A stretch of DNA of 64,000 bases from Halorubrum depositum (lineage in GTDB: Archaea > Halobacteriota > Halobacteria > Halobacteriales > Haloferacaceae): positions 806,001-870,000 of the forward strand of contig NZ_VCNM01000001.1 in NCBI RefSeq assembly GCF_007671725.1, in the 5' to 3' direction. The notes beneath the pieces were generated by a model that searched no databases, had not been told where the DNA came from, and saw nothing but the letters and a program-made list of their open reading frames with translations. The number at the start of each line of letters is the position of its first letter. The stretch's first letter is position 1. A program made the position numbers and the translations under genes. Positions 50,557 through 59,786 of the stretch are shown one piece after another.

Positions 50557-51611
50557 CGCGTCACCTCGATCGGTTCCTCGACCCCCTCGGCCATCCGGTA
50601 CGCCTCCGTCACGAGCTCGACGGCTCGCGCGCCGTCGGCGCCCGTGACGGGCGGCTCGCGTCCCTCCTTCACCGCCGAGACGAACTCCGTCAGCGCGTGG
50701 TAGTGCGCCTGGTAGAAGTACGTCGGCTTGAATATCTCCGGCTTGCGGCCGCGGACCCGGTTCCCGACGTTCTCCAGCGCGGACCGGGCCGCGTGGCCCA
50801 CGAAGTTCGACGGCATGAACTCCTCGCTCGACAGCGAGTCCGCGATCCCGTCGAGGCGCATCCCACCGGTGACGTTCGGCGGGTCCTCCCACTGGAAGAA
50901 GCCGCAGGACAGCGTCGCGGTCGTTCCCGACTCGGCCGAGACGACGAGGGTCGCGGCGTCCTCGTACGGGAGCGTCAGCGTCCGGTCGAGGCTCGCGTGC
51001 TCGACGGTTAGGTCGCCGAAGAACCACGCAAGGACGTCGAGCAGGTGGACGCCGAGATCGAGGAGCGCGCCACCGCCCGTCGCCTCCGGGTCGAGCTGCC
51101 AGCCCGCCGGCGTCTCCCTCGCGGGGGGACTCGAGAACGGGCCGTTGTTGAACCGCCAGATCGAGCAGGTCGGCACGTGACCGATCGACCCCTCGTCGTA
51201 CCGCTCTTTGACCCGGCGGACCTCGGGGCGGTACCGGCTGGTGTGGTCGACGCCAAGGGAGACGCCCGCGCGGTCGGCCGCTCGGAGCATCTCCTCGGCC
51301 TCGTCGGGGTTCCGCGCGAACGGCTTCTCGACGAAGGCGTGACAGCCGGCTTCGACGGCTGCGATCGTCGCCTCCGCGTGCAGGAACGGGGGGAGCGCGA
51401 CGACGACGACGTCCGGGTCGGCGGTCGCGAGCAGCTCCTCGTACTCCTCGTACGCGTTCGTCGCGCCGAGCGCGAGCGCCCGCTCCCGATTCTCGTCGAC
51501 GACGTCGGCGACGGCGACGCGGTCCACGTCGTCGCACGCCAACAGCGTCTGCAGGTGGACGGTCCCGATGTTCCCGACGCCGAAGACGCCCACGTCGACG
51601 GCGTCGGTCAT
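50553..51611 (-). CDS. Gfo/Idh/MocA family oxidoreductase
   Basis: A 352-residue NAD(P)-dependent sugar oxidoreductase. The N-terminal Rossmann motif is DVGVFGVGNIGTVHLQTL (residues 5-22). The catalytic motif EKP is in CHAFVEKPFARN (about residues 90-101). The C-terminal beta-sheet domain has GGGALLDLGVHLLDVL with a conserved His. It probably oxidises or reduces a sugar or nucleotide sugar. It is the 5'-most member of the run of three minus-strand genes ending at 48704. The upstream 315 bp (51612-51927) has no gene. Confidence 0.9.
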   Translation of the reverse strand: MTDAVDVGVFGVGNIGTVHLQTLLACDDVDRVAVADVVDENRERALALGATNAYEEYEELLATADPDVVVVALPPFLHAEATIAAVEAGCHAFVEKPFARNPDEAEEMLRAADRAGVSLGVDHTSRYRPEVRRVKERYDEGSIGHVPTCSIWRFNNGPFSSPPARETPAGWQLDPEATGGGALLDLGVHLLDVLAWFFGDLTVEHASLDRTLTLPYEDAATLVVSAESGTTATLSCGFFQWEDPPNVTGGMRLDGIADSLSSEEFMPSNFVGHAARSALENVGNRVRGRKPEIFKPTYFYQAHYHALTEFVSAVKEGREPPVTGADGARAVELVTEAYRMAEGVEEPIEVTR

Positions 51612-51927
51612 CGGCCGTCGGACGACGCCGGCTTCGGCGGCGGTCCGTCGCTCCGGTTCCGGTCACCCGAGGGGGCGCTCCGCTCCGTGGCTCCGCGAAC
51701 TGTGCTGGGTCGTCCGCCCGGACCGGGGTGTGGACCGCTCGGGTCGGCGCGCGGACCGTCCGCTTCGCCGCGTGGCCTGTTCGGGTTCATCTGTCGTGGA
51801 GTAGCGATCGGACCGTATTTGGTATGCAGTGCCTGTGAGGCGGCGATCGGTCGACAGTCCCGTTATATCGCTGCTAACTCCGCGCGATCGACCTTCGGAG
51901 GCGCGTCGGGAGTCGCCGGTGAGAGAC
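51612..51927. other. Intergenic gap without a gene
   Basis: This 316-bp stretch separates two minus-strand genes. It contains only GC-rich low-complexity ORFs (for example a 60-codon minus-strand frame at 51608-51790 rich in Pro, Arg and Ser) that I do not accept. An AT-rich CGTATTTGGTATGC at about 51818-51831 could be promoter-like. Confidence 0.4.
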
Positions 51928-53037
51928 TCACGGCGAGGAGAAGACCGAGCCGCGACGGCGGAACAGATCCTCGTTCTCTCGGACCGCCGCGTCGACCGAG
52001 CCGGTGACGTCGGCCCGTTCGACGATGTCGACGATGAGCGCCGTCAGGTTACACTTGTCAGCGAGGAACTCGCGCCGCTTGCGCTCCCACTCCGCCGCCG
52101 TGTCGTCCCTCGTGAGCAGCTCCTCGGCGGTCGAGACGACCGAGTCGAACTCGGAGAAGTTGTAGACGAGCCCGGCCCGTTCCAGCTCCTTGAAGTTCCC
52201 CATGTCGTCGTCGCCGACGAAGGAGTTCGAGCGGATCCCGGGCGTGCCGAGGAGCGCGGCCTCGGTGATCATCGTCTGCGTGTCGGCGATGAGCAGCTCG
52301 GCCTCCGCGAGCGCCTCGTGCATCAGGGCCGGATGCGCGTCGTACGGCTCCGCCGCGCTCTCGCCGACGTCGAGCGCGCCCGTCTCGTCGGAGACGAACA
52401 CCCTCGCGTGCTCGGAGAGCCGGGCAATCAGCTCCTCTTTCTGGGCCGGCGTGAATCCCCGCCGACCGACGTCGTGGTGGCCGTTGAACGCGTTGAACCG
52501 GACGAGAACGAACGGGTCGTCGCCGACGCCGAGCTCCTCTCGGACCGTCCCCGTGCTCGCGTAGACGTCCGGGTGGAGGTACGCCGTCTCCTTCAGACCG
52601 GTGAACGCGTAGTGTTTCGGTCCGAGGTTCCGCGTGAACGCGTCGGGAGTGAGGAACGCCTCCACGAACGGGGACATGGCGACGTGACGCCACGCCATCG
52701 GCTCCGAGTCGGTCACCGAGACCGCGGGCGTCCGCGAGACCGCGCCGGCAAACGCCGAGTAGAGACCCATCCCGAAGACGAGATCGAGGTCCTCTTTCTG
52801 GAGAATTCGGTAGATGTTTCGCAGGTGGCTCGGAAGCTGGAGGAACAGGTTTCGCTTCGTTTCGTCGCGGGTGGCGTACCGGTAGTGGTTGATGCCGAAG
52901 TACTCTAGGAGGTCCAGCGCGCACCCGTCGTCGCGAGCGAACACGACTGTCTCGTGGCCCCGCTCTTCCAGTTCCCCTATCGCGTTACGGTACAGGTGGA
53001 CGTGCGCGGGGGTGTTGGTGAATATGCCGACTCGCAT
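51928..53037 (-). CDS. DUF354 family protein (glycosyltransferase/2-epimerase fold)
   Basis: A 369-residue protein. The N-terminus MRVGIFTNTPAHVHLYRN and the LEYFGINHYRYATRDETKRN region match archaeal DUF354 proteins, which share the GT-B fold of UDP-GlcNAc 2-epimerase and related glycosyltransferases. Other family pieces are VFGMGLYSAFAGAVSRTPAVS, LGPKHYAFTGLKETAYLHP, LVRFNAFNGHHDVG and LIADTQTMITEAALLGTPGIRS (donor-site-like). ATG 53037 is favoured because it begins the first strand; the frame extends upstream to 53271, but that part looks unlike protein. Its function in glycan synthesis is likely, its reaction is unknown. Confidence 0.8.
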   Translation of the reverse strand: MRVGIFTNTPAHVHLYRNAIGELEERGHETVVFARDDGCALDLLEYFGINHYRYATRDETKRNLFLQLPSHLRNIYRILQKEDLDLVFGMGLYSAFAGAVSRTPAVSVTDSEPMAWRHVAMSPFVEAFLTPDAFTRNLGPKHYAFTGLKETAYLHPDVYASTGTVREELGVGDDPFVLVRFNAFNGHHDVGRRGFTPAQKEELIARLSEHARVFVSDETGALDVGESAAEPYDAHPALMHEALAEAELLIADTQTMITEAALLGTPGIRSNSFVGDDDMGNFKELERAGLVYNFSEFDSVVSTAEELLTRDDTAAEWERKRREFLADKCNLTALIVDIVERADVTGSVDAAVRENEDLFRRRGSVFSSP

Positions 53038-53270
53038 GCTGGTTAGGGTGCCTACGGCGCTTTCGGGTATAGTTACGAAGAATCTACCGCCGGTCGAATA
53101 GGCGTTGGCACCGCCACCGCTGAAGCGGAAGCCGGCGATCGAGGAGCCCTGCGACTGGATATCCGTCTCGCGCGCGACCGGTTCGATCGCCGGGAGACGG
53201 TCGCTGACGGACCGTCCGCCGTCCGGTAGGACAGACATAACAAAAGCCGCCGAGCGGTTGTCCCCTAGCA

Positions 53271-54845
53271 ATGAAGCGACGGGCCCTCCTCGGATCCCTC
53301 GCGATCGGCTGTGGCGCTTCTCTCGCCGGCTGCGGCGGCCGAGACGACTCTATCGATACGTCGAGGGAGCCGTCGAGAGACCGGTCGGACGCGGAGCCGA
53401 GCGAGGAACAGACGGAATGGGAGACGCTGCGGGAGCGGTTCGGTTTCGAAGAGCGAGTGGACGCCGTCGACGACCTCGAATGGGACCCGAACGGGTTGTT
53501 CCCCATCGACGACTCCCTGGTCGAGAGTTTCGAACGGGACGTCCTCGTCGAGGTGCCGCCGGGAGAGTACAAGATCCTGGAGCCGATAGAGGGCGAGGGC
53601 GTGTCCAACTGGGGGGTCCGCGGAGTCGGCGAGGATCGAACGGACGTGCGGTTCACGACCAACGAGGGTTCTCGAGTGGATTTCAAGCTGCTGGCCGCGA
53701 GCGACGTGCTCCTCGAGAACTTCGCGTTCGACCAGGGCGACCGGTTCGACCGCTCGATGGGGATGACGTTCTTCGTCGAGGACAACCTCCGCATCCGCAA
53801 CGTCGAAAAAGCCGGTGCGAATCCGACGGAGAACCCGACCGGCGTCAGCGCGCTCGCCTTGAACGTCACCGACCCGAACGGGTCCGCCGTCGTGGACACC
53901 CTCGTGCGAACGGGGCCGCAGGAGTTCCTCCCCTATCCGCGGAACGAACTCTGCGTCTTCTCCGGACGGAGCCACCGGGGGACGGTCACGTACCGAAACC
54001 TCGACATCCGCAACGCCGGAGAGAACGGGGTCTACGCGTCGAAGTGTCCCGGAGACGTCCACGTCGAAGGCGGATTCTACAAGAACAACCGAAACGACGG
54101 CGTCCGCATCTCCGGAGACGGGTCGTACATCAGCGGCGCGACCGTCGTCATCGACTCCGACGACTTCCACCCGCAGAACCGAGGCGTGGAAGGAAACATG
54201 CGCGGGATCCGGATGCAGTCCGGCAATAAGGGGCTGACCGGTGGCGTCATCGAGGACACCACCTTGGAGCTTCGCTCGACCTTCCGGACGCAGTCGTTGG
54301 TACACATCGCGCACAACCAGGGCGGGATGGTGCTGCGCGACTCCGAGCTGAAGAACTGGACGGACCACTTCTCGTTCCGGGCGATCGCACCCTCCGAGTA
54401 CGTCGACGAACCGTGGGGCGTCACGTTGGAGAACGTCCGGATCGAGGAGCACGGGGGGTTCGGATCGGCGCTCAAGATAGACAGCCGACCGAACTCGGTC
54501 CTTCGAGACGTGACCGTCGAAACGCCCCGGGAGTTCGGTCTCCGTCACGGGATCACCGTCGTCGACAGCGAGGGGACCGTCTTCGAGGACGTGACGATCG
54601 ATACGAACGGGATCCCGCTCAGGATCGAACGGCCGTCGATACCGGTCGACGACTACTCCGTCGAGTTCAGGGGCACCAACGAGTTCAACATGCGTCGAAA
54701 CTTCGGTCTCGACGGGTCGCTCGACCTGCCGATCGGCGGAGACCGGACCGTGTTCCCGTTCCGAGACGCCGGCGAGGACGTGAGCGCGCTCCTCGTTACC
54801 GGGGTGGAGGACGACCGACTCAGTTTCCGCCAGGTGCGCGAGTAA
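53271..54845 (+). CDS. Lipoprotein with right-handed beta-helix domain
   Basis: A 524-residue lipoprotein. Signal LLGSLAIGCGASLAGC has its lipobox Cys at 21, followed by an acidic linker (about residues 25-60). From about 90 on it is a right-handed parallel beta-helix with PPGEYKIL, VTYRNLDIRNAGENGVYASK, GFYKNNRNDGVRIS and GVTLENVRIEEHGG. The same VTYRNL-x-I-x-NA-x-E-x-G-x-YA-x-K pattern occurs in the 1,074-residue neighbour, so the two are paralogs. It is probably a surface polysaccharide-binding or -cleaving protein. It starts 233 bp from the divergent DUF354 gene. No catalytic residues are clear. Confidence 0.8.
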   Translation: MKRRALLGSLAIGCGASLAGCGGRDDSIDTSREPSRDRSDAEPSEEQTEWETLRERFGFEERVDAVDDLEWDPNGLFPIDDSLVESFERDVLVEVPPGEYKILEPIEGEGVSNWGVRGVGEDRTDVRFTTNEGSRVDFKLLAASDVLLENFAFDQGDRFDRSMGMTFFVEDNLRIRNVEKAGANPTENPTGVSALALNVTDPNGSAVVDTLVRTGPQEFLPYPRNELCVFSGRSHRGTVTYRNLDIRNAGENGVYASKCPGDVHVEGGFYKNNRNDGVRISGDGSYISGATVVIDSDDFHPQNRGVEGNMRGIRMQSGNKGLTGGVIEDTTLELRSTFRTQSLVHIAHNQGGMVLRDSELKNWTDHFSFRAIAPSEYVDEPWGVTLENVRIEEHGGFGSALKIDSRPNSVLRDVTVETPREFGLRHGITVVDSEGTVFEDVTIDTNGIPLRIERPSIPVDDYSVEFRGTNEFNMRRNFGLDGSLDLPIGGDRTVFPFRDAGEDVSALLVTGVEDDRLSFRQVRE

Positions 54846-55155
54846 CCGAGGCGGGTCTGGCGCGCGCGGATCGCAGTCCGTTATTGTCGGCTTATTAAAC
54901 TGAACGCCGAACTACCGCTCTCAGTTTATTTGATTTCTGTCTGACTTTTCCCCGGCCCCTGAGACGTTTTTCGACCCGTCTCAGACGTTAATTATCCATT
55001 AACAGCCCCAGAAACCGCTATTTCTGTACCTGCCAAAACATCCATACAACGATGAATATCATTCCAGTATTAATGAACTTCGGAGACATTCACGTAACTC
55101 TAAATATATAAGATAAGAAACAGTTATTAGTGGTAATTCCTGATTAACAGTCGCG
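54846..55155. promoter_or_regulatory. AT-rich intergenic region with hairpin and strong TATA element
   Basis: This gap between the two beta-helix genes is markedly AT-rich. A perfect 8-bp inverted repeat CTGAGACG/CGTCTCAG (54959-54966 and 54977-54984, 10-base loop) may terminate the lipoprotein transcript. The TATA-like TAAATATATAAG (55101-55112) about 45-50 bp before ATG 55156 would give a leader of roughly 20 bases for the next gene. No gene fits here. Confidence 0.55.
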
Positions 55156-58100
55156 ATGGATTCGAAAGCACACCATAACGAGTGCAAAAATGAAACGGAG
55201 CAGCACACGGGCTGCTCGGAGAACGGGCTTCTCAATCGACGCAAGTACCTCAGTCTCAGCGCGGCGGCGGTCGGCGCCGTCGGGGTCGGCTCCGGCGCGA
55301 CGGCCGCCGCTTCCTCGGGGGCCGCGGAACGCAACGGGATCACCTTCGATCGGGTCGTCAACGCGACCACCGACCTCGGAATCGACGACGGCGACCGAGT
55401 GGACAGCGCGCTCGGTGACGCGGCGAACGAGGACGGCACGCTCGTCCAGTTCCCGCCGGGGGAGTACCTCGTCCGGAGCTCGATGAGCGTCCGCGCGGAC
55501 AACTTCGGGATCGAAAGCACGACCGGAAACCGCGAGGACGTCGTGTTCAAGCCCGTGTCCGGGACCGATCCCACGATGTTCCGTCCCAGGGACGATCCCT
55601 CGGGGTTCTACGTGGGGTCCGTCACGCTCGACCGCCGCGACGAGTGGGACAGCTCGCTGACGCTCATGCGGGGGAACTTCTCCGATAAGGTGTACGTAAC
55701 CGACCTCCTCGTCAACGGGTGGGCGCCCGACGGCGGCGAACAGCTGCTCATCTTCAACATCGTCGACTCGAGCGGCTCCGCGCTCGTGGACGGCGTGACT
55801 CGTCGGGGACCGAGTCAGTTCCCCGCGTACCCGGGCACGACCATCACCATCTTCAACGGACGGGGAACCACGGGGGACATCACGTACCGGAACCTCGAGA
55901 TCCACAACGCCACGGAGTCCGGACTCTACGCCGGGAAGGCCAGGGGGGCCACGCGCGTCGAAGACAGTTACTTCAAGAACTGCGCGCACTCGGCAGTCCG
56001 CGTGACGGGGAATGACTCCTGGGTCAAGAACACGACCGTCGTGATGGACATCGACGACCTCCACCCGGACGCGATGACGGTCGATCCGGAGGGGATCGAG
56101 CTGAACCGAGGGATCTGGACCCAGAGCAACGACGTCGAGCGCGGCGGACCGCTCATCGAGGACTGCGAGATCATCATCAACAACGCCGGCGACGGAATTG
56201 CCGGGATCCTCAACCACGGCGACACCGGTGGGATGGAGCTTCGCAACACCCGGATCGAGTGTAACCAAGACGACATCCGTCCGATCCTCATTCAAGACGA
56301 ATCGACGAGCAAAGCGGGGAAACCGTACGAAGCGGTACTGGACGGCGTGTCGATCACGGGTCCGGGGAGCGGAAAGCCCGCTATCGAGGTCCAGGATCGC
56401 AACGGGACAACGATCAAGAACAGCTGTATCCAGATGCCGAACACCGACGGGATCAAGTTCGAGGGCACGTCTGACGCGACGATAGAGGACACGAACGTGA
56501 ACGTCGGCGGGCGGGCGACGGTCTTCGAAAACGCGGACGTCACGACGACGAACCTCACGTCCAGCGACAGCTGTCCCGCCCCGCAGCCCGACTCCTGGCG
56601 GAACGGAGATTCGAGTTCGGACAACGACGGTTCAACGGACGACGGTTCGACCGACGGTACCAGCGGCGACGGGTCGGGAAACGAGGACACGACGACGGAC
56701 CCCATGACGAGCGGGAACCGGATCGTGGTCGCACAGGTGCGCGAAGGCGAGGTCGTCAGATACGATCTGACCGCGAGCGGCGGACTCACCAGCGGCGAGT
56801 ACGCCGGCGAGGAACCCGACGGCAACACGGTGTCCGGCCGCACCGGCAGCCTCCGCGGTGTCGACGACTTCTACCTCGACGGCTACGTCACCGCCTTCAG
56901 CGGTGGCAGCTTCGACTACGCGAACGTCTACTTCGCTGACGACGGCGTCGACGTCGACGTCGACAACTACGTCCTCCAGAACCCCGAGGACCTCCGCGAG
57001 GTCGACCCCGCCGTGCTCGGCGAAAACGTCCTCACCGTCGAATCCGACGGCGATCAGGCGACGGAGTTCGAGTTCACCGCGTCGGGCGACGTGGAACCCG
57101 GCGCGACCGGCGACGGCGCCACCGTCACCGACGGCACCGTCAACGGTTCGACGACCGACCTCGCCGCCTTCCACTTCACCGGCTCGGTTGACGACGTCGC
57201 CGTTACCGACCCCGAGACCGCGACCGTCACCGTCAACGGCACCGCCGTCGACGGCGCCGACCTCTCCACGATCGGAGACTCCGCGAGCGAATCCGACGCG
57301 GGCGAGAACCGGATCGTGGTCGCACAGGTGCGCGAAGGCGAGGTCGTCAGATACGATCTGACCGCGAGCGGCGGACTCACCAGCGGCGAGTATGCCGGCG
57401 AGGAACCCAACGGCAACACAGTAAGTGGTCGCGTCGGCAGCCTCCGCGGTGTCGACGACTTCTACCTCGACGGCTACGTCACCGCCTTCAGCGGTGGCAG
57501 CTTCGACTACGCGAACGTCTACTTCGCTGACGACGGCGTCGACGTCGACGTCGACAACTACGTCCTCCAGAACCCCGAGGACCTCCGCGAGGTCGACCCC
57601 GCCGTGCTCGGCGAAAACGTCCTCACCGTCGAATCCGATGACGGCCGGGCCAGCGGGTTCGAGTTCACCGCGTCGGGCGACGTGGAACCCGGCGCGACCG
57701 GCGACGGCGCCACCGTCACCGACGGCACCGTCAACGGTTCGACGACCGACCTCGCCGCCTTCCACTTCACCGGCTCGGTCGACGACGTCGCCGTCACCGA
57801 CCCCGAGACCGTCACCGTCACCGTCAACGGCACCGTCGTCGACGACCTCTCCACAATCGGAGGCGAGGAGCTTCCCCACACGCTCAGCCTCGTCGGCACC
57901 GGTAGCGCCACGAGCTACCGCTTCACCGTGTCGGGGGAGATCGAGGCAGAGAGCAGCCCGAACGACGACATCGCCGACAACATCTCCAGCTCGAGCGCCG
58001 AGGGGGCGATCGAGACCGGGACGCACGTGTACGACTTCTCCGGCGAACTGACCGACCTCACGGTCACGGGAGACGTCGAGGTGTACCTCGACGGCGAGCC

Positions 58101-58380
58101 GATCGACGGCGATTCCTCGGACCGTCACCTCATCGTCTTCGACGGGTCGAACGACGACGAGGTCAGCTCGTACAAGTTCGCCGTGTCGGGTTCGGTCGAG
58201 TCGAGCCCGGAACACACGGTCGCGGCGGACGGCGAGTGGGACGCGCTCGAATCGAAGATCGAGACCGACTCTGCCGTGGGGCTCGTTCACAAGGGGAAGG
58301 ACGCGTACTGGTTCTCCGGCTACATCGAGGAGCTCGAACTCCGCGGGTCGGCCGTCGCGACGTTCGAGACCGTCGAGTAA
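55156..58380 (+). CDS. Large Tat-exported beta-helix surface protein with internal duplicated domains
   Basis: A 1,074-residue secreted protein. Tat signal NRRKYLSLSAAAVGAVG lies at about residues 28-44. A right-handed beta-helix (about 65-475) is paralogous to the preceding lipoprotein. A Ser/Asp/Gly/Thr linker (about 478-520) follows. Next are two near-identical ~187-residue domains (about 521-707 and 718-902), each with VREGEVVRYDLTASGGL, YLDGYVTAFSGGSFDYANVY and TGSVDDVAVTDPE. Two diverged related halves follow (about 905-985 and 990-1074, with SYRFTVSGEI and SYKFAVSGSV). No C-terminal anchor is visible, so it is probably secreted or bound to surface glycan. Confidence 0.8.
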   Translation: MDSKAHHNECKNETEQHTGCSENGLLNRRKYLSLSAAAVGAVGVGSGATAAASSGAAERNGITFDRVVNATTDLGIDDGDRVDSALGDAANEDGTLVQFPPGEYLVRSSMSVRADNFGIESTTGNREDVVFKPVSGTDPTMFRPRDDPSGFYVGSVTLDRRDEWDSSLTLMRGNFSDKVYVTDLLVNGWAPDGGEQLLIFNIVDSSGSALVDGVTRRGPSQFPAYPGTTITIFNGRGTTGDITYRNLEIHNATESGLYAGKARGATRVEDSYFKNCAHSAVRVTGNDSWVKNTTVVMDIDDLHPDAMTVDPEGIELNRGIWTQSNDVERGGPLIEDCEIIINNAGDGIAGILNHGDTGGMELRNTRIECNQDDIRPILIQDESTSKAGKPYEAVLDGVSITGPGSGKPAIEVQDRNGTTIKNSCIQMPNTDGIKFEGTSDATIEDTNVNVGGRATVFENADVTTTNLTSSDSCPAPQPDSWRNGDSSSDNDGSTDDGSTDGTSGDGSGNEDTTTDPMTSGNRIVVAQVREGEVVRYDLTASGGLTSGEYAGEEPDGNTVSGRTGSLRGVDDFYLDGYVTAFSGGSFDYANVYFADDGVDVDVDNYVLQNPEDLREVDPAVLGENVLTVESDGDQATEFEFTASGDVEPGATGDGATVTDGTVNGSTTDLAAFHFTGSVDDVAVTDPETATVTVNGTAVDGADLSTIGDSASESDAGENRIVVAQVREGEVVRYDLTASGGLTSGEYAGEEPNGNTVSGRVGSLRGVDDFYLDGYVTAFSGGSFDYANVYFADDGVDVDVDNYVLQNPEDLREVDPAVLGENVLTVESDDGRASGFEFTASGDVEPGATGDGATVTDGTVNGSTTDLAAFHFTGSVDDVAVTDPETVTVTVNGTVVDDLSTIGGEELPHTLSLVGTGSATSYRFTVSGEIEAESSPNDDIADNISSSSAEGAIETGTHVYDFSGELTDLTVTGDVEVYLDGEPIDGDSSDRHLIVFDGSNDDEVSSYKFAVSGSVESSPEHTVAADGEWDALESKIETDSAVGLVHKGKDAYWFSGYIEELELRGSAVATFETVE
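56716..57277 (+). repeat. Internal duplication, copy 1 (591-bp period)
   Basis: First of two long direct repeats inside the 1,074-residue surface-protein gene. The shared start AACCGGATCGTGGTCGCAC occurs here at 56716 and again at 57307, a period of 591 bp or 197 codons. Only about a dozen residues differ between the encoded copies, clustered near GDQATE versus DGRASG and at the end. The low divergence points to recent duplication or gene conversion. Confidence 0.9.
57307..57862 (+). repeat. Internal duplication, copy 2
   Basis: Second direct repeat of the 591-bp unit. It differs from copy 1 by a two-codon deletion near the end (copy 1 has VDGADLST, copy 2 has VDDLST) and scattered substitutions. 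The synonymous string AACACAGTAAGTGGTCGC at about 57414-57431 differs from copy 1's AACACGGTGTCCGGCCGC, a local patch of changed codons in otherwise near-identical DNA. Confidence 0.9.
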
Positions 58381-58593
58381 GCGTCGCATCCGCCGGAGGC
58401 GGTCGCTCTTCGCCACACCGCGGTGGAATCGGTCGCCCGCGCCCGACGAACTAATTCCCGCCGGCGATCTCGGCGGGGCGTTTAGACGCCGTTTATTTTT
58501 CTCAACCCGAGGAGATGTGAGCGCGTAACTATGTTCGAAGAGAAGCAATCGCGAAATGAACGTCGCTTCCAGTGACGCTGCGTTCGAACACTC

Positions 58594-59514
58594 ATGTATC
58601 GTGATTCCGACGACGTCGATCGGTCGCAGAACGGGGTTCCGGAGGGGTACGAGTTCGCGCTCTGTCTGACTCACGACGTCGACAGACCGTACAAGACGTA
58701 TCAGGGGTTGTTTTACGCGCTCACCGAGGAGCCGCTGTACCACCTCTCCTCGCTGCGACCGGGGGTCAATCCGTACTGGCAGTTCGAGGAGATCGCCGAA
58801 ATCGAATCGGATCTCGGCGTGCGCTCGGCCTTCTACGTGCTGAACGAGCCGAACCTGTTCAAGAACCGGGAGCCGGGGGAGTGGCTCCGTCCGGAGAGCC
58901 TCCTCGAACACGCCGGGAGATACGATCCGACCGACGACGCCATCGCGTCCGTCCTCCGACGGCTCGACGAGAACGGATGGGAGGTCGGGCTCCACGGCTC
59001 GTTTCACTCCGCGACCGACCGAGAACGGCTCGCCGAGGAGAAGCGAGTGCTGGAGTCGGTCCTCGGACACGAGGTGCGCGGCGGACGGCAACACCACCTC
59101 AAACTCGGCGACGAAACGTGGGAGTACCACCGCGATCTCGGCCTGGAGTACGACGCGAGTCTCGGGTCGAGCTCGTCCGTCGGCTTCGTTCACGGGTACG
59201 ACCCCGTCCGACCGTTCGACGACGAGTTCGTCGTCTTCCCGCTCACCGCCATGGAGGTCGCGCTGCCGGATCCCGGCGAGGACTTCGAGTCCGCCTGGGC
59301 CGCCTGCGAGGACCTGATCGACGAGGCCGTCGCCAACGACGCGGTGATGACCGTGCTGTGGCATCCACGGTACTTCAACGAGCGTGAGTTCCCGGGGTAC
59401 CGACGGCTCTACCGGCGGCTCGTCGAACACGCGCTAGAGCGAGGGGGGTGGGTCGGTCCGCCGGGCGATCTGCTGGACCGGGAGACGCGGGAATCGCTCC
59501 CGAAGCCGGCATAG
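58594..59514 (+). CDS. Polysaccharide deacetylase (NodB/CE4-like) family protein
   Basis: A 306-residue protein. The metal-binding motif 1 is in CLTHDVDRPYKT (Asp-Asp type: THDVD, about residues 26-30), and motif 2 is in VGLHGSFHSATDRERL (HxxxxH-type, His about 132 and 136). The C-terminal WHPRYFNEREFPGYRRLYRRL (in pieces) holds a further conserved His. No signal peptide is present, so it probably acts on a precursor in the cytoplasm or at the inner face. The substrate would be an N-acetylated sugar. ATG 58594 gives an acidic N-terminus. It is separated by 213 bp from the surface-protein gene. Confidence 0.82.
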   Translation: MYRDSDDVDRSQNGVPEGYEFALCLTHDVDRPYKTYQGLFYALTEEPLYHLSSLRPGVNPYWQFEEIAEIESDLGVRSAFYVLNEPNLFKNREPGEWLRPESLLEHAGRYDPTDDAIASVLRRLDENGWEVGLHGSFHSATDRERLAEEKRVLESVLGHEVRGGRQHHLKLGDETWEYHRDLGLEYDASLGSSSSVGFVHGYDPVRPFDDEFVVFPLTAMEVALPDPGEDFESAWAACEDLIDEAVANDAVMTVLWHPRYFNEREFPGYRRLYRRLVEHALERGGWVGPPGDLLDRETRESLPKPA

Positions 59515-59786
59515 ATTTCGGACGGACGGGCGCTACACGTCGAGGCCGTACGTGGTGCAGAGAGAATCCGCCGATACGACTGGGTTTTCCTCGGTGTTAG
59601 CCGCACGCTGAACGGGGTGTTCGACCGTCGTCGCGTCCGCCTCGTGCGATCGTCTTGCGGACCGAACGCCGCGTCAGCGGTATCCGGCGTATAACGATAT
59701 GGAGACCGTTCGCTGTATAATTCACCTGATACACAGATGTGCGCCGAGACGAACAACCGAGGAGTCGGAACGCGCCGTACGCCCGT

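Noticed and set aside
51608-51790. A 60-codon minus-strand ORF upstream of the Gfo/Idh/MocA gene
   Set aside because: Pro/Arg/Ser-rich low-complexity translation overlapping a confident gene's start; typical of GC-rich shadow.
53038-53271. N-terminal extension of the DUF354 protein to 53271
   Set aside because: The frame is open, but the extra residues look random, and the family starts with the MRVGIFTN strand at 53037.
53271-58380. Pectate/alginate lyase call for the beta-helix proteins
   Set aside because: The fold fits, but I could not see the catalytic Asp/Lys/Arg arrangement of a known lyase family, so I call only the fold.
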